A stretch of DNA of 64,000 nucleotides, from assembly GCA_963813495.1 (NCBI GenBank), contig CAWEZC010000010.1, positions 550,407 to 614,406 on the forward strand, written 5' to 3'. The position numbers and the translations under genes are program-made. How positions within the stretch are numbered: the first letter of the stretch is position 1; every line of letters begins with the position of its first letter. Origin of the DNA: JACVRW01 sp963813495 (GTDB taxonomy: Bacteria > Actinomycetota > Thermoleophilia > Solirubrobacterales > Thermoleophilaceae). The notes below the pieces were generated by a model that had not been told where the DNA came from, made no database searches, and saw nothing but the letters and a program-made list of their open reading frames with translations. Below, in pieces: positions 34,464 through 43,113 of the stretch.

Positions 34464-35359
34464 GAACCGCGTACAAAGGTCCCATCCAGGATTTCGTGGT
34501 GATCACAGGCTTCTCCGGAGCCGGCAAGTCGCAGGCGATGGCCACCTTTGAGGACGCCGGCTACTTCTGCGTGGACAACCTCCCGCCCGAGATGATCGGT
34601 TCGCTGGCCGAGCTGTTCAGCCACGAGGGATCGAAGATCGAGCGGGCGGCGGTGGCCTCCGATGTGCGAGGTGGCGACTACTTCGACGCTCTCGTGCGCG
34701 TACTCGACGACCTGGACAAGGGAGGCGTGCCCTACCGGCTGCTCTACCTGGAGGCGGGGGAGGAGGTGCTCGTCAACCGCTTCAAGGAGACCCGCCGTCG
34801 CCACCCCCTCGCCAACGGCGGCTCGGTGGTGGCCGCGCTGCGCGACGAGCACGAACTGCTCGAGCCGCTCAAGGAGCGCGCCGACGTCTGCATCGACACC
34901 AGCGATCTCTCCGCCAGCCGGCTGCGCAAGGTGGTGGCCGACAAGATGCTGCCGCGAGGGCCGGTGGGCAAGCTCGCGGTCACCTTCATGACCTTCGGCT
35001 TCAAGCACGGCAGCCCCCGCGACGCCGACCTCACCTTCGATGTGCGCTTCCTGCCCAATCCGCACTACGAGTCCGAGCTGCGCGAGCTGACCGGCCTCGA
35101 CGACGAGGTGATCGAATACGTCGAGAGCTCCGACGGAATCGGTGAGTTCTACGAGCGGCTCACGCCGTTGCTCGACTACCTGCTGCCGGCCTACGAGCGG
35201 GAGGGCAAGTCTCACCTGATGGTGGGCGTGGGCTGTACGGGCGGGCGCCATCGCTCAGTCGTGATCGCCGAGCGCCTCGCCCGGGTATACGGAGAGCGCG
35301 GCGACTACATGATCGACGTCGTTCACCGCGACGTCGACAAGCCGCCGCGGCGTCCCTGA
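34460..35359 (+). CDS. rapZ: RapZ/YvcJ nucleotide-binding protein
   Basis: 299 aa P-loop protein. Walker A GFSGAGKSQ is at about 17-25, Walker B-like YFCVDNLPPEM, then LPNPHYESELRELTGLD and the C-terminal VGCTGGRHRSVV. In E. coli RapZ binds small RNAs that control glucosamine-6-phosphate synthase; in Gram-positives the role is less clear. GTG start overlaps the uvrC stop by 4 nt, the standard actinobacterial order. yvcK and whiA, usually next, are absent here. Confidence 0.95.
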   Translation: MRTAYKGPIQDFVVITGFSGAGKSQAMATFEDAGYFCVDNLPPEMIGSLAELFSHEGSKIERAAVASDVRGGDYFDALVRVLDDLDKGGVPYRLLYLEAGEEVLVNRFKETRRRHPLANGGSVVAALRDEHELLEPLKERADVCIDTSDLSASRLRKVVADKMLPRGPVGKLAVTFMTFGFKHGSPRDADLTFDVRFLPNPHYESELRELTGLDDEVIEYVESSDGIGEFYERLTPLLDYLLPAYEREGKSHLMVGVGCTGGRHRSVVIAERLARVYGERGDYMIDVVHRDVDKPPRRP

Positions 35360-35435
35360 GGGGGCAACGGTCCGCCAACCGGGCTCCGGTAGATTGGGCC
35401 CGCCACCGAACGACGCGAAGGAAGGAGCATCTGAC

Positions 35436-36455
35436 ATGGCCCTGAAGGCCGGCATCAACGGCTTCGGCCGCATTGGGCGCAACGTCTTCCGGGCAGCCCA
35501 CGCCCGTGGCGACGACATCGACTGGGTCGGCGTCAACGACATCACCGACACGAAGACGCTCGCGCACCTGCTCAAGTACGACTCGATCCTCGGGCCCTTC
35601 GATGGCGAGATCGACTACACCGAGAACAGCCTGGTGGTGGACGGCGACGAACTGCGCGTTTTCGCGGAGCGCGACCCTGCGGCGCTGCCGTGGGGCGAGG
35701 CCGGCGCCGAGGTGGTGATCGAGTCCACCGGGCTGTTCACCAAGCGAGCCGACGCGGCCAAGCACCTCGAGGCCGGTGCCCGCAAGGTGATCATCACCGC
35801 GCCCGCCACCGAGCCGGACGTGACCCTGGCGCTGGGCGTCAACGATGATGCCTACGACCCCGAGGCTCACGACGTGATCTCCAACGCCTCCTGCACCACC
35901 AACTGCCTCGCTCCGGTGGCCAAGGTGCTCAATGACGCCGTGGGGATCGAGCGCGGGATCATGACCACGATCCATGCCTACACGGCGGATCAGAACCTCC
36001 AGGACGCGCCGCACAAGGATCCGCGCCGCGCCCGCGCGGCGGCGGTCAACCTGGTGCCCACCTCGACCGGCGCCGCCAAGGCGGTCGGGCTGGTGCTGCC
36101 CGAGCTCGACGGCAAGCTCAACGGCATCGCCGTGCGGGCCCCCGTGATCACGGGATCGGTGATCGACCTCGTCTGTGAGGTCTCCCGCCAGACGAGCAAG
36201 GTGGAGATCAACGAGGCCTTCGCCGGGCAGGCGGACAGCGGCAGGCTCGAGGGCATCCTGCACTACAACGAGGACCCGATCGTGTCGACGGACATCGTCG
36301 GCTCGCCCTTCTCCTCGATCTACGACGCACCGCTGACGATGGTCATCGACGGCAAGCTGGCGAAGATCGTGGCGTGGTACGACAACGAGTGGGGTTACTC
36401 GAATCGCGTGGTCGACCTGGCACAGCGCGTGCTGGCGGGGTCGCCGGTTGCCTGA
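35436..36455 (+). CDS. gap: Glyceraldehyde-3-phosphate dehydrogenase, type I
   Basis: NAD-dependent glycolytic enzyme, 339 aa. GINGFGRIGRNVFRA nucleotide motif, the catalytic Cys in SNASCTTNCLAP with His in THAYTADQ... (IHAYTADQ), and NLVPTSTGAAKAVG. The ATG has AAGGAAGGAG about 8 nt upstream, so unlike many neighbours it has a leader; TAGATT at 35391-35396 may be its -10. First gene of the lower-glycolysis set. Confidence 0.98.
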   Translation: MALKAGINGFGRIGRNVFRAAHARGDDIDWVGVNDITDTKTLAHLLKYDSILGPFDGEIDYTENSLVVDGDELRVFAERDPAALPWGEAGAEVVIESTGLFTKRADAAKHLEAGARKVIITAPATEPDVTLALGVNDDAYDPEAHDVISNASCTTNCLAPVAKVLNDAVGIERGIMTTIHAYTADQNLQDAPHKDPRRARAAAVNLVPTSTGAAKAVGLVLPELDGKLNGIAVRAPVITGSVIDLVCEVSRQTSKVEINEAFAGQADSGRLEGILHYNEDPIVSTDIVGSPFSSIYDAPLTMVIDGKLAKIVAWYDNEWGYSNRVVDLAQRVLAGSPVA

Positions 36456-37653
36456 CAGCGCCACGGGGCTGGGCAAGCGTACGGTCCGCGATCTCGACGT
36501 GGGGGCCGGGGACAGCGTGCTCGCTCGGATGGACTTCAACGTCCCGCTGGACGGCGGCCGCGTGGCCGATGACGCCCGCATCCGCGCGGCTCTGCCGACG
36601 ATCGAGCTACTGCTCGAGAAGGGCCCGCGGCTGGTCATCTGCTCGCACCTCGGCCGGCCCAAGGGCCGCGACCCGGAGACCTCGCTGCGTCCGGTGTCCG
36701 AGCGGCTCGGCGACCTGATCGACGCACCTGTGCACCAGGCCCCGGATGTGGTGGGTCCCGAGGTGCGCCGCGGCGTCGACCGGCTCGACCCCGGGGCTGT
36801 TCTCCTCCTCGAGAACACGCGCTGGGAACGCGGTGAGACCCAGAACGACCCCGAGCTGGCGCGCCAGCTGGCCGAGTTGGGGGACGCCTACGTCAACGAT
36901 GCCTTCGGCGCGGCTCACCGCGCGCACGCTTCCACCGCCGGTGTAGCCGACTTCCTGCGGCCTGCGGTGGCCGGACTGCTGCTCGAGCGGGAAGTGGTCA
37001 CGTTGCGCTCGATCGTCGAGGAGCCGGAACGCCCGCTCGTGGTGGTCCTGGGCGGAGCCAAGGTCAGCGACAAGATCGCGCTCATCGACCGCTTCCTCGA
37101 TACCGCCGACACGCTGCTGATCGGTGGCGCCATGTGCTTCTCGTTCTTCCGCGCGCAGGGCATCCCAACGGGCGACTCGCTGGTGGAGGAGAAGGGTGTC
37201 GAGCTGGCCGCCCGGGCGCTCGAGAAGGCGGAGAGCTCGGATTGCCGGCTGCTGCTGCCAGTGGATCTCGTGCTCGGCGAGCGCTTCGCCGAGGACGCCG
37301 AGCCGCGCGAGCAGGACGGCGCGGAGGTGCCCGACGGCTGGATGGGACTCGACGTGGGCCCGCGCACCACAGCTGCTTACGCCGAGGAGATCACGAGGGC
37401 GGGCACGGTGTTCTGGAACGGCCCGATGGGTGCTTTCGAGCTGGCCCCCTTCGCGGCGGGGACCCGCGCCGTAGCCGAGGCGGTGGCGCAGGCCGCGGGC
37501 ACGACCGTGGTGGGCGGCGGAGACTCGGGCGCGGCGCTGGCCGAGTTCGGGCTGGCCGACGAGGTAGACCACCTCTCGACCGGCGGCGGGGCCTCGCTGG
37601 AGCTGCTCGAGGGCAAGAAGCTGCCCGGAGTGGAGGCGCTCGATGACGCCTGA
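36448..37653 (+). CDS. pgk: Phosphoglycerate kinase
   Basis: 401 aa. Signature SVLARMDFNVPLDGGRVADD, SHLGRPKGRDPE, VLLLENTRWERGE, YVNDAFGAAHRAHAS, then VVLGGAKVSDKI and the C-terminal STGGGASLELLEGKKLPGVE. It makes ATP from 1,3-bisphosphoglycerate. The start is a TTG overlapping the gap stop by 8 nt; no other initiator fits the family start as well. Confidence 0.97.
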   Translation: MPDSATGLGKRTVRDLDVGAGDSVLARMDFNVPLDGGRVADDARIRAALPTIELLLEKGPRLVICSHLGRPKGRDPETSLRPVSERLGDLIDAPVHQAPDVVGPEVRRGVDRLDPGAVLLLENTRWERGETQNDPELARQLAELGDAYVNDAFGAAHRAHASTAGVADFLRPAVAGLLLEREVVTLRSIVEEPERPLVVVLGGAKVSDKIALIDRFLDTADTLLIGGAMCFSFFRAQGIPTGDSLVEEKGVELAARALEKAESSDCRLLLPVDLVLGERFAEDAEPREQDGAEVPDGWMGLDVGPRTTAAYAEEITRAGTVFWNGPMGAFELAPFAAGTRAVAEAVAQAAGTTVVGGGDSGAALAEFGLADEVDHLSTGGGASLELLEGKKLPGVEALDDA

Positions 37654-38434
37654 GGCCGGCCGGCGGCCCTTCATTGCCGCCAACTGGAAGATGTGGGGCA
37701 CGCGCGCCCAGGCCGGGGCCTACTGCGAGCGCCTGCTGGAGCTGCTGCCCGATCCGGCCCGCCGCCTCGCGGACGTCGCCCTGTGCGTGCCCTACACCTC
37801 ACTTGACGTGGTGGTGCAGAAGTTGCGGGGCAGCGGCGTGCTGGTGTGCGCCCAGAGCATGCACGCCGAGGAGACCGGTGCCTACACCGGAGAGATCTCG
37901 GCCGCCATGCTCACCGAGCTGGGGGTGGACGGCGTGGTGCTGGGGCACTCCGAGCGGCGTCAGAACGACGGCGAGACCGACCGGGCACTGCAGGACAAGC
38001 TCCCGGCTGCGCTGGCCGCCGGCCTGCTGCCGATCCTCTGCGTGGGCGAGACCGAGGACGAGCGTGAGCGCGGCGAGACCGAACGCAAGCTGCGCCACCA
38101 GGTCCAGGAGGCGCTGGAGAAGGTGCCGGACGACCGCCCCGCCGAAGTGGTCATCGCCTACGAACCGATATGGGCGATCGGGACCGGCAAGGTGGCCACG
38201 CCGGACATCGCCCAGGAAGCGCTGGCCTTCATTCGCGCGTTGGTCGGCGACCGCTCACGGGGAGCCGCCGAACGCGTCCGGGTGCTCTACGGCGGCAGCG
38301 TCAAGCCGGACAACGCCCTGGAGATCCTGTCGCAGCCCGATGTCGACGGGGCGCTGGTGGGCGGGGCGAGCCTCGATCCCGACGGCTTCGTACGCATCGT
38401 GGCCGCAGCGGCTCCGCTGTCCGCGGCCCCGTGA
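37643..38434 (+). CDS. tpiA: Triosephosphate isomerase
   Basis: 263 aa TIM barrel. FIAANWKMWGT carries the substrate-binding Asn-Lys, LGHSERRQND the catalytic His, VIAYEPIWAIGTGKVAT the catalytic Glu and loop 6, and VLYGGSVKPDN the phosphate-binding Gly loop. ATG overlaps the pgk stop by 11 nt. Confidence 0.98.
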   Translation: MTPEAGRRPFIAANWKMWGTRAQAGAYCERLLELLPDPARRLADVALCVPYTSLDVVVQKLRGSGVLVCAQSMHAEETGAYTGEISAAMLTELGVDGVVLGHSERRQNDGETDRALQDKLPAALAAGLLPILCVGETEDERERGETERKLRHQVQEALEKVPDDRPAEVVIAYEPIWAIGTGKVATPDIAQEALAFIRALVGDRSRGAAERVRVLYGGSVKPDNALEILSQPDVDGALVGGASLDPDGFVRIVAAAAPLSAAP

Positions 38435-39927
38435 GCTTCCCCGGCGCGGTCCTGATCGTGCTCGACGGCTGGGGGCTGGCCGAGCCGGGGCCCGGCAACG
38501 CCGTAGCGCTGGCCGAAACGCCGGTGTTCGACGAGCTTTGGGAGCGCCATCCTCACACAACGCTCACCGCCTGGGGACCGGCCGTGGGGCTGCCCGAGGG
38601 ACAGATGGGCAACTCGGAGGTGGGCCACCTCAACCTCGGCGCGGGCGCGATCGTCAAACAGGACCTGCTGCGCATCGACGAGGCCGTGGAGGACGGGTCC
38701 TTCTCCGAGAACGCGGCCCTGCGCGAGGCCTGCCGCAGTGAGCGGGTGCATCTGCTGGGGCTCGTCTCCGAGGGCGGGGTGCACGCGAGCATGGATCACC
38801 TGCGCGCGCTGATCGAGCTCGCCGGCCGCGAGAACGTGCCGGACCTGGTGCTGCACGCGTTCACCGACGGGCGCGACACGCTGCCCCACTCGGGAGCCGA
38901 CTACCTGGCCGAGGTGGAGAGCTGGGGCGGCGCCCGGACCGCTTCTGTGACCGGTCGCTACTACGCCATGGACCGCGACCGGCGCTGGGACCGCATGAAG
39001 CTCGCCTACGACGCGCTGGCGCACGGGCAGGCCGAGCACCACGCCGAGTCTGGCGAGGCGGCGGTCCGAGCCGCGTACGAGCGCGGCGAGACCGACGAGT
39101 TCATCAAGCCCACCTTGGTCGGGGAGGAGGGGCGCGTGCGCGACGGCGACAGCGTGATCTTTTTCAACTTCCGGCCCGACCGCGCCCGCGAGCTCAGCCG
39201 CGCGCTGGGGGAGCCGGACTTCGACGAGTTCGACCGCGGCCCCGACCCGCGGCACGTGCGCCTCACCACGCTGACCGAGTACCAGGAGGAGTGGGACTAC
39301 CCGGTTGCCTTTCCGCCCGCCCGGCCCGAGGTGACGCTGGCCTCGGTGCTGGCGGAGCGCGGAATGCATCAGCTGCACGTGGCCGAAACCGAGAAGTATG
39401 CCCATGTCACCTACTTCTTCAACGGGGGCGAGGAGAAGCCCTACGAGGGTGAGGAGCGCTGCCTGGTCGATTCGCCGCGCGACGTGCCGACCTACGACAA
39501 GAAGCCCGAGATGAGCGCGAATGCGGCCGCCGACGCCTTTGTCGAGCGCTGGCGCAGCGGCGAGTTCGGCTTCGGGATCATCAACTTCGCCAACCCCGAC
39601 ATGGTGGGCCACACCGGAGTGATCCCGGCTGCGGTGAGCGCGATAGAGACGGTGGACGCCTGCCTCGGGCGCGTCATCGAGGCCGTCGCCGGGAGCGGCG
39701 GCGTCTGTGTCGTCACCGCCGACCACGGCAACGCCGACCACATGCTCGAGCCCGACGGGAGCCCGAACACGGCACACTCGATGAACCCGGTGCCGCTCGT
39801 GATCAGCGCCGACGTGGGTGCGCTGCGGGCGAGCGGGATCCTGGCCGACGTGGCTCCCACGCTGCTGGCGCTGCTGGGCCAGCCGCAGCCGCAGGAGATG
39901 ACCGGCACCCCGCTGCTGGACCCTTGA
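38431..39927 (+). CDS. gpmI: 2,3-bisphosphoglycerate-independent phosphoglycerate mutase
   Basis: 498 aa binuclear-metal enzyme of the alkaline phosphatase superfamily. VLIVLDGWGLAE (first metal Asp), the phospho-Ser in PEGQMGNSEVGHLNLGAG, TDGRDTLPHSG, ITVASVTGRYYAMDRD-like block (TASVTGRYYAMDRDRRW), NFANPDMVGHTG and TADHGNADHM metal ligands. GTG start overlaps tpiA stop (GTGA). The usual gene at this point in actinobacteria (secG or ppc) is absent. Confidence 0.97.
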   Translation: MSFPGAVLIVLDGWGLAEPGPGNAVALAETPVFDELWERHPHTTLTAWGPAVGLPEGQMGNSEVGHLNLGAGAIVKQDLLRIDEAVEDGSFSENAALREACRSERVHLLGLVSEGGVHASMDHLRALIELAGRENVPDLVLHAFTDGRDTLPHSGADYLAEVESWGGARTASVTGRYYAMDRDRRWDRMKLAYDALAHGQAEHHAESGEAAVRAAYERGETDEFIKPTLVGEEGRVRDGDSVIFFNFRPDRARELSRALGEPDFDEFDRGPDPRHVRLTTLTEYQEEWDYPVAFPPARPEVTLASVLAERGMHQLHVAETEKYAHVTYFFNGGEEKPYEGEERCLVDSPRDVPTYDKKPEMSANAAADAFVERWRSGEFGFGIINFANPDMVGHTGVIPAAVSAIETVDACLGRVIEAVAGSGGVCVVTADHGNADHMLEPDGSPNTAHSMNPVPLVISADVGALRASGILADVAPTLLALLGQPQPQEMTGTPLLDP

Positions 39928-41096
39928 GCAGTGCCTTCACGATCGAGGCGCGCGACGGCTCGGCGCGGGCCGGGCTGATTCACACCCCGCACGGCGACGT
40001 GCGTACCCCGGCCTTCGTGCCGCTGGCCTCCACCGCCACGGTCAAGTCGCTGCACGCGGCGGAGGTGGCCGAGCTTGGCTACGAGATGGTGCTCGGCAAC
40101 ACCTTCCACCTCTTCATCCAGCCAGGGCCCGAGCTGATCGAGGAGCTGGGCGGGCTGCATGAGTTCATGGGCTGGCGCCGCCCCATCATTACCGACTCGG
40201 GCGGCTATCAGGTGTTCTCGATGGGCCACGGCTCGGTGGCCGAGGAGATCAAGCGGCGGCGCGACCGACGCCGGTCGATGGTGCTGTCGATCGAGGAGGA
40301 GGGGGTGCGCTTTCGCTCCTACCTCGACGGCCGCGAGCGCTTCATGGGCCCGGAGACCTCGATGGAGGTGCAGGCGCGCTTGGGCTCGGACATCGCGCTC
40401 GCCTTCGACGAGTGCACCCCTTTCCACGTGGAGCGCGACTACACGGCCCGCTCGATGGAGCGCACGCACCGCTGGCTGGAGCGCTGCATCGCCTGGTGTG
40501 CCGAGCACGCGCCGCCCGGTCAGCTGCTCTACGGGATCGTGCAGGGCGGGGTCTATGACGACCTGCGCGCCGAGTCGAGCGCCTACATCGCCGGCTCGGG
40601 CGTGCCCGGGATCGCCATCGGTGGCTCGCTCGGCCAGGAGAAGACCCAGATGCGCGAGGTGATCGAGTGGTCGCTGGCGCCGCTGCCCGCAGCTCAGCCG
40701 CGCCACCTCTTGGGGATCGGGGACGTCGACGATCTCGTCCACGCGGTGGGAGCGGGGCTCGACAGCTTCGACTGCGCGACGCCTACTCGCCTGGCCCGGC
40801 ACGGCACGGCGCTCGTCTCCGATCCCGAGCGGCGCTGGCGGCTCGATCTGGCCAAGTCCGGCGAGCGCACGAGTCGCGAGCCCATCGACGCGAATTGCCC
40901 CTGCGCCGCCTGCCGAGAGCACACGCGCGCGTACCTGAACTACCTCATCAGGGCCAACGAGCTGACGGGCAAGCGGCTGCTCACGCTGCACAACCTGACC
41001 TTCATGCGGCGGCTCATGAGCGGGCTGCGCGAGGCGATTCTCGAGGGACGCTACAGCGAATATGCGCGCGCGGTACTGGCGGGCGAGCTTCCGTAA
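39924..41096 (+). CDS. tgt: Queuine/7-deazaguanine tRNA-ribosyltransferase
   Basis: 390 aa. Exchanges guanine 34 of GUN-anticodon tRNAs for preQ1/queuine. HTPHGDVRTPAFVPLAS start, ITDSGGYQVFS, the catalytic Asp in LAFDECTPF, DSFDCATPTRLARHG, and the zinc site CPCAACREHTRAYLNYLIRA with His in LLTLHN. TTG start overlaps the gpmI stop (TTGA). This ends the string; a new -10 box follows 4 bp later. Confidence 0.97.
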   Translation: MSSAFTIEARDGSARAGLIHTPHGDVRTPAFVPLASTATVKSLHAAEVAELGYEMVLGNTFHLFIQPGPELIEELGGLHEFMGWRRPIITDSGGYQVFSMGHGSVAEEIKRRRDRRRSMVLSIEEEGVRFRSYLDGRERFMGPETSMEVQARLGSDIALAFDECTPFHVERDYTARSMERTHRWLERCIAWCAEHAPPGQLLYGIVQGGVYDDLRAESSAYIAGSGVPGIAIGGSLGQEKTQMREVIEWSLAPLPAAQPRHLLGIGDVDDLVHAVGAGLDSFDCATPTRLARHGTALVSDPERRWRLDLAKSGERTSREPIDANCPCAACREHTRAYLNYLIRANELTGKRLLTLHNLTFMRRLMSGLREAILEGRYSEYARAVLAGELP

Positions 41097-41099
41097 GGT

Positions 41100-41105
41100 T
41101 ATCGT
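41100..41105 (+). promoter_or_regulatory. -10 box (TATCGT) of catabolic operon
   Basis: 32 nt before ATG 41138, giving a leader of about 26 nt. No clear -35. It could also be only a weak internal promoter. Confidence 0.35.
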
Positions 41106-41137
41106 TCCGCGGAATCCGTTTTCGCTCACCGAAACCA

Positions 41138-42274
41138 ATGTCCGCTTCTCCTGAGACCACCGACATCGCCGCCCGCGCCGGGAAGTTCGCCGCCGCGCTC
41201 GCCACCAGCCTGAACGGCGACCCTGAGAACCGCTTCCAGGGCATGCCTTCGGACGGCGACTCGCGAGCCGCCTACTCCGCACTCGGGCAGGCCGGCTGGA
41301 TCGGGCTGCATTGGCCTTCCGAGCTGGGCGGGCGCGACCTGTCACCCCTCGAGACGGTGGCCGTGGAGGAGCGCTTCGGCTACCACTGGCTGCCTCTCTC
41401 GGGCTACCTGCTCTCGGTCAAGACGATCGGGAACGCCCTGCTCGGCTGCGCCTCGCCGGCCCTGCAGGAGCGGTTCCTGCCCGAGATTGCGGCCGGCCGG
41501 CTGATGTTCTGCCAGGGCTTCTCCGAGCCGGAGGCAGGCTCCGACCTGGCCGCGCTGCGGACCACGGCCAGGCGTGAGGGCGACAGGTTCGTGGTCTCGG
41601 GCCACAAGACCTGGACATCGAGCGCCGGTATCGCGGACTGGATCTACCTGGCGGTGCGCACCGACCCGGATGCGGAGCGCCCGCACCGTGGCATCTCCGT
41701 GCTGGTGGCCGACATGCGCTCGCCCGGGATCGAGCTGCGCGCCATCCCCACCCTCGGGGGTGGAGCGCTCTACGAGGTCTTCCTCGACGAGCTCGAGGTG
41801 CCGGCCGACCAGCTGGTGGGCGAGCCCAACGGCGGCTGGTCGGTGCTCATGCGCACGCTTGACCACGAGCGCGTGACGAGTGAGAAGGTCGGCGTGGTGC
41901 TGCGTGTGCTGGACGACCTCGATGAGCTCGCGGGCTCCGGCTACGAGCGGCGCGAGCTGCGCGCATTGCGCGGGGAGGCGGAGGCCGCGCGCCTGCACGG
42001 CCGCCGTGCCGTGAAGCTGCTCGGCGCCCGGCGCCCCGCAGCCGCGGCGGCCTCCATGGCCAAGCTCTCGATTGCACTGCTGGTGCGCCGCACGGCCGAG
42101 CTGGGTACCCGCGTGCTCGGTCCCGCCGGCCTCGTGGAGCGGCACCCCGGCGCGACGGCCGAGGGACGCCTGGCGGCGCTGGGGCGGGCGAGCACCGGGA
42201 GCACGGTGGCGGGCGGGGCGGCCGAGATTCAGCGCCGCGTGATCGCCCGCATGGGATTGGGATGCCCGGCCTGA
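41138..42274 (+). CDS. Acyl-CoA dehydrogenase, subunit 1
   Basis: 378 aa FAD enzyme. FCQGFSEPEAGSDLAALRTT (FAD/substrate site), VVSGHKTWTSSAGIADWIYL, the MRTLDHERVTSEKVGV helix and the C-terminal TVAGGAAEIQRRVIARMGLG (FAD contact). The catalytic base Glu is not sure; the E in the GGAAEIQR position is FAD-binding. Together with the short partner at 42262 it resembles the alpha/beta heteromeric ACADs of sterol-type catabolism. The next start overlaps by 13 nt. Confidence 0.9.
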   Translation: MSASPETTDIAARAGKFAAALATSLNGDPENRFQGMPSDGDSRAAYSALGQAGWIGLHWPSELGGRDLSPLETVAVEERFGYHWLPLSGYLLSVKTIGNALLGCASPALQERFLPEIAAGRLMFCQGFSEPEAGSDLAALRTTARREGDRFVVSGHKTWTSSAGIADWIYLAVRTDPDAERPHRGISVLVADMRSPGIELRAIPTLGGGALYEVFLDELEVPADQLVGEPNGGWSVLMRTLDHERVTSEKVGVVLRVLDDLDELAGSGYERRELRALRGEAEAARLHGRRAVKLLGARRPAAAAASMAKLSIALLVRRTAELGTRVLGPAGLVERHPGATAEGRLAALGRASTGSTVAGGAAEIQRRVIARMGLGCPA

Positions 42275-43113
42275 GCGGCGCGCTCGCCACCGGCGCGGCG
42301 CAGGAGGCGGGCCAGTTCGCCGAGACGGTGGGGGCGGTCGTGGCCCGGCACCCCACATCCGATCCGTGGTCTCCGGGCGCCGCGGTGTCCGACGCGTCTC
42401 CGGAGCTCGATCAAGCGCTGGCCGACGCGGGCTGGGAGGGCTTGGGCGAGGATCGCGAGTTGCTGGCCTTCGTGGCCCCTGCGGCGGTGGAGCTGGGCCG
42501 TGGATTTTCCTCGCTGGGGCCGATCGACCGGCTGCTCGGCGGTGCTCTGCGCCACGGCGAGCTGGCGCGCTACGCCGTGCCGGGCAGGCGCCTCGCGACA
42601 CCCCGGGCCGGGCGCCTCGAGTACGCCGGTGCGGCCGAGCTCGAGGCGCTGCCCTACGCGGACTCGCTCGGAGTGGCGCGGATCGTGAACGAGCATTCGC
42701 CCGACGTGGTGGAGGGCGCGCTGGCGGAAACCCGGATGCGCGCCTGGGTTGCCGGTTCGGTCGGATACCTGGCCGGGGCGTGCGACGAGGCGCTGCGCCT
42801 GGCGCTCGAGCACACCCGCTCGCGCATCGCCTTCGGGCGCCCTCTGGCCGCGCTCGAATCCGTGCAGCAGACGCTGGCCGACTGCGCGACCCTCGTCGAC
42901 GGCCTGCTCCTGCTCGCCGGCGACGAGCCCGGCGCCGATGCCCTTCTCCACGGCGGTGACGCCGCGGCGCGCGCTCTGGCCGGCGCGCAGCAGGTCACCG
43001 GCGCACTCGGATTCACCCTCGAGTTCCCGCTTCAGCGGGGCCAGCGGCGCGTGCGGGCCTCGAGGGTGTGGGCGGAGGCGGTGCTGGACGCGTGGGACGG
43101 GGAGGCGCGGTGA
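42262..43113 (+). CDS. Acyl-CoA dehydrogenase-like, subunit 2 (short)
   Basis: 283 aa, lacking much of the N-terminal half. The C-terminal helix bundle is clear: LAGACDEALRLALEHTRSRI, AFGRPLAALESVQQTLADCA and the distant QVTGALGFTLEFPLQRG. In ChsE/FadE-type heterocomplexes one chain lacks some FAD contacts; this fits. It overlaps both neighbours in the operon (ATG inside subunit 1; stop GTGA to CoA-transferase). Confidence 0.8.
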   Translation: MPGLSGALATGAAQEAGQFAETVGAVVARHPTSDPWSPGAAVSDASPELDQALADAGWEGLGEDRELLAFVAPAAVELGRGFSSLGPIDRLLGGALRHGELARYAVPGRRLATPRAGRLEYAGAAELEALPYADSLGVARIVNEHSPDVVEGALAETRMRAWVAGSVGYLAGACDEALRLALEHTRSRIAFGRPLAALESVQQTLADCATLVDGLLLLAGDEPGADALLHGGDAAARALAGAQQVTGALGFTLEFPLQRGQRRVRASRVWAEAVLDAWDGEAR

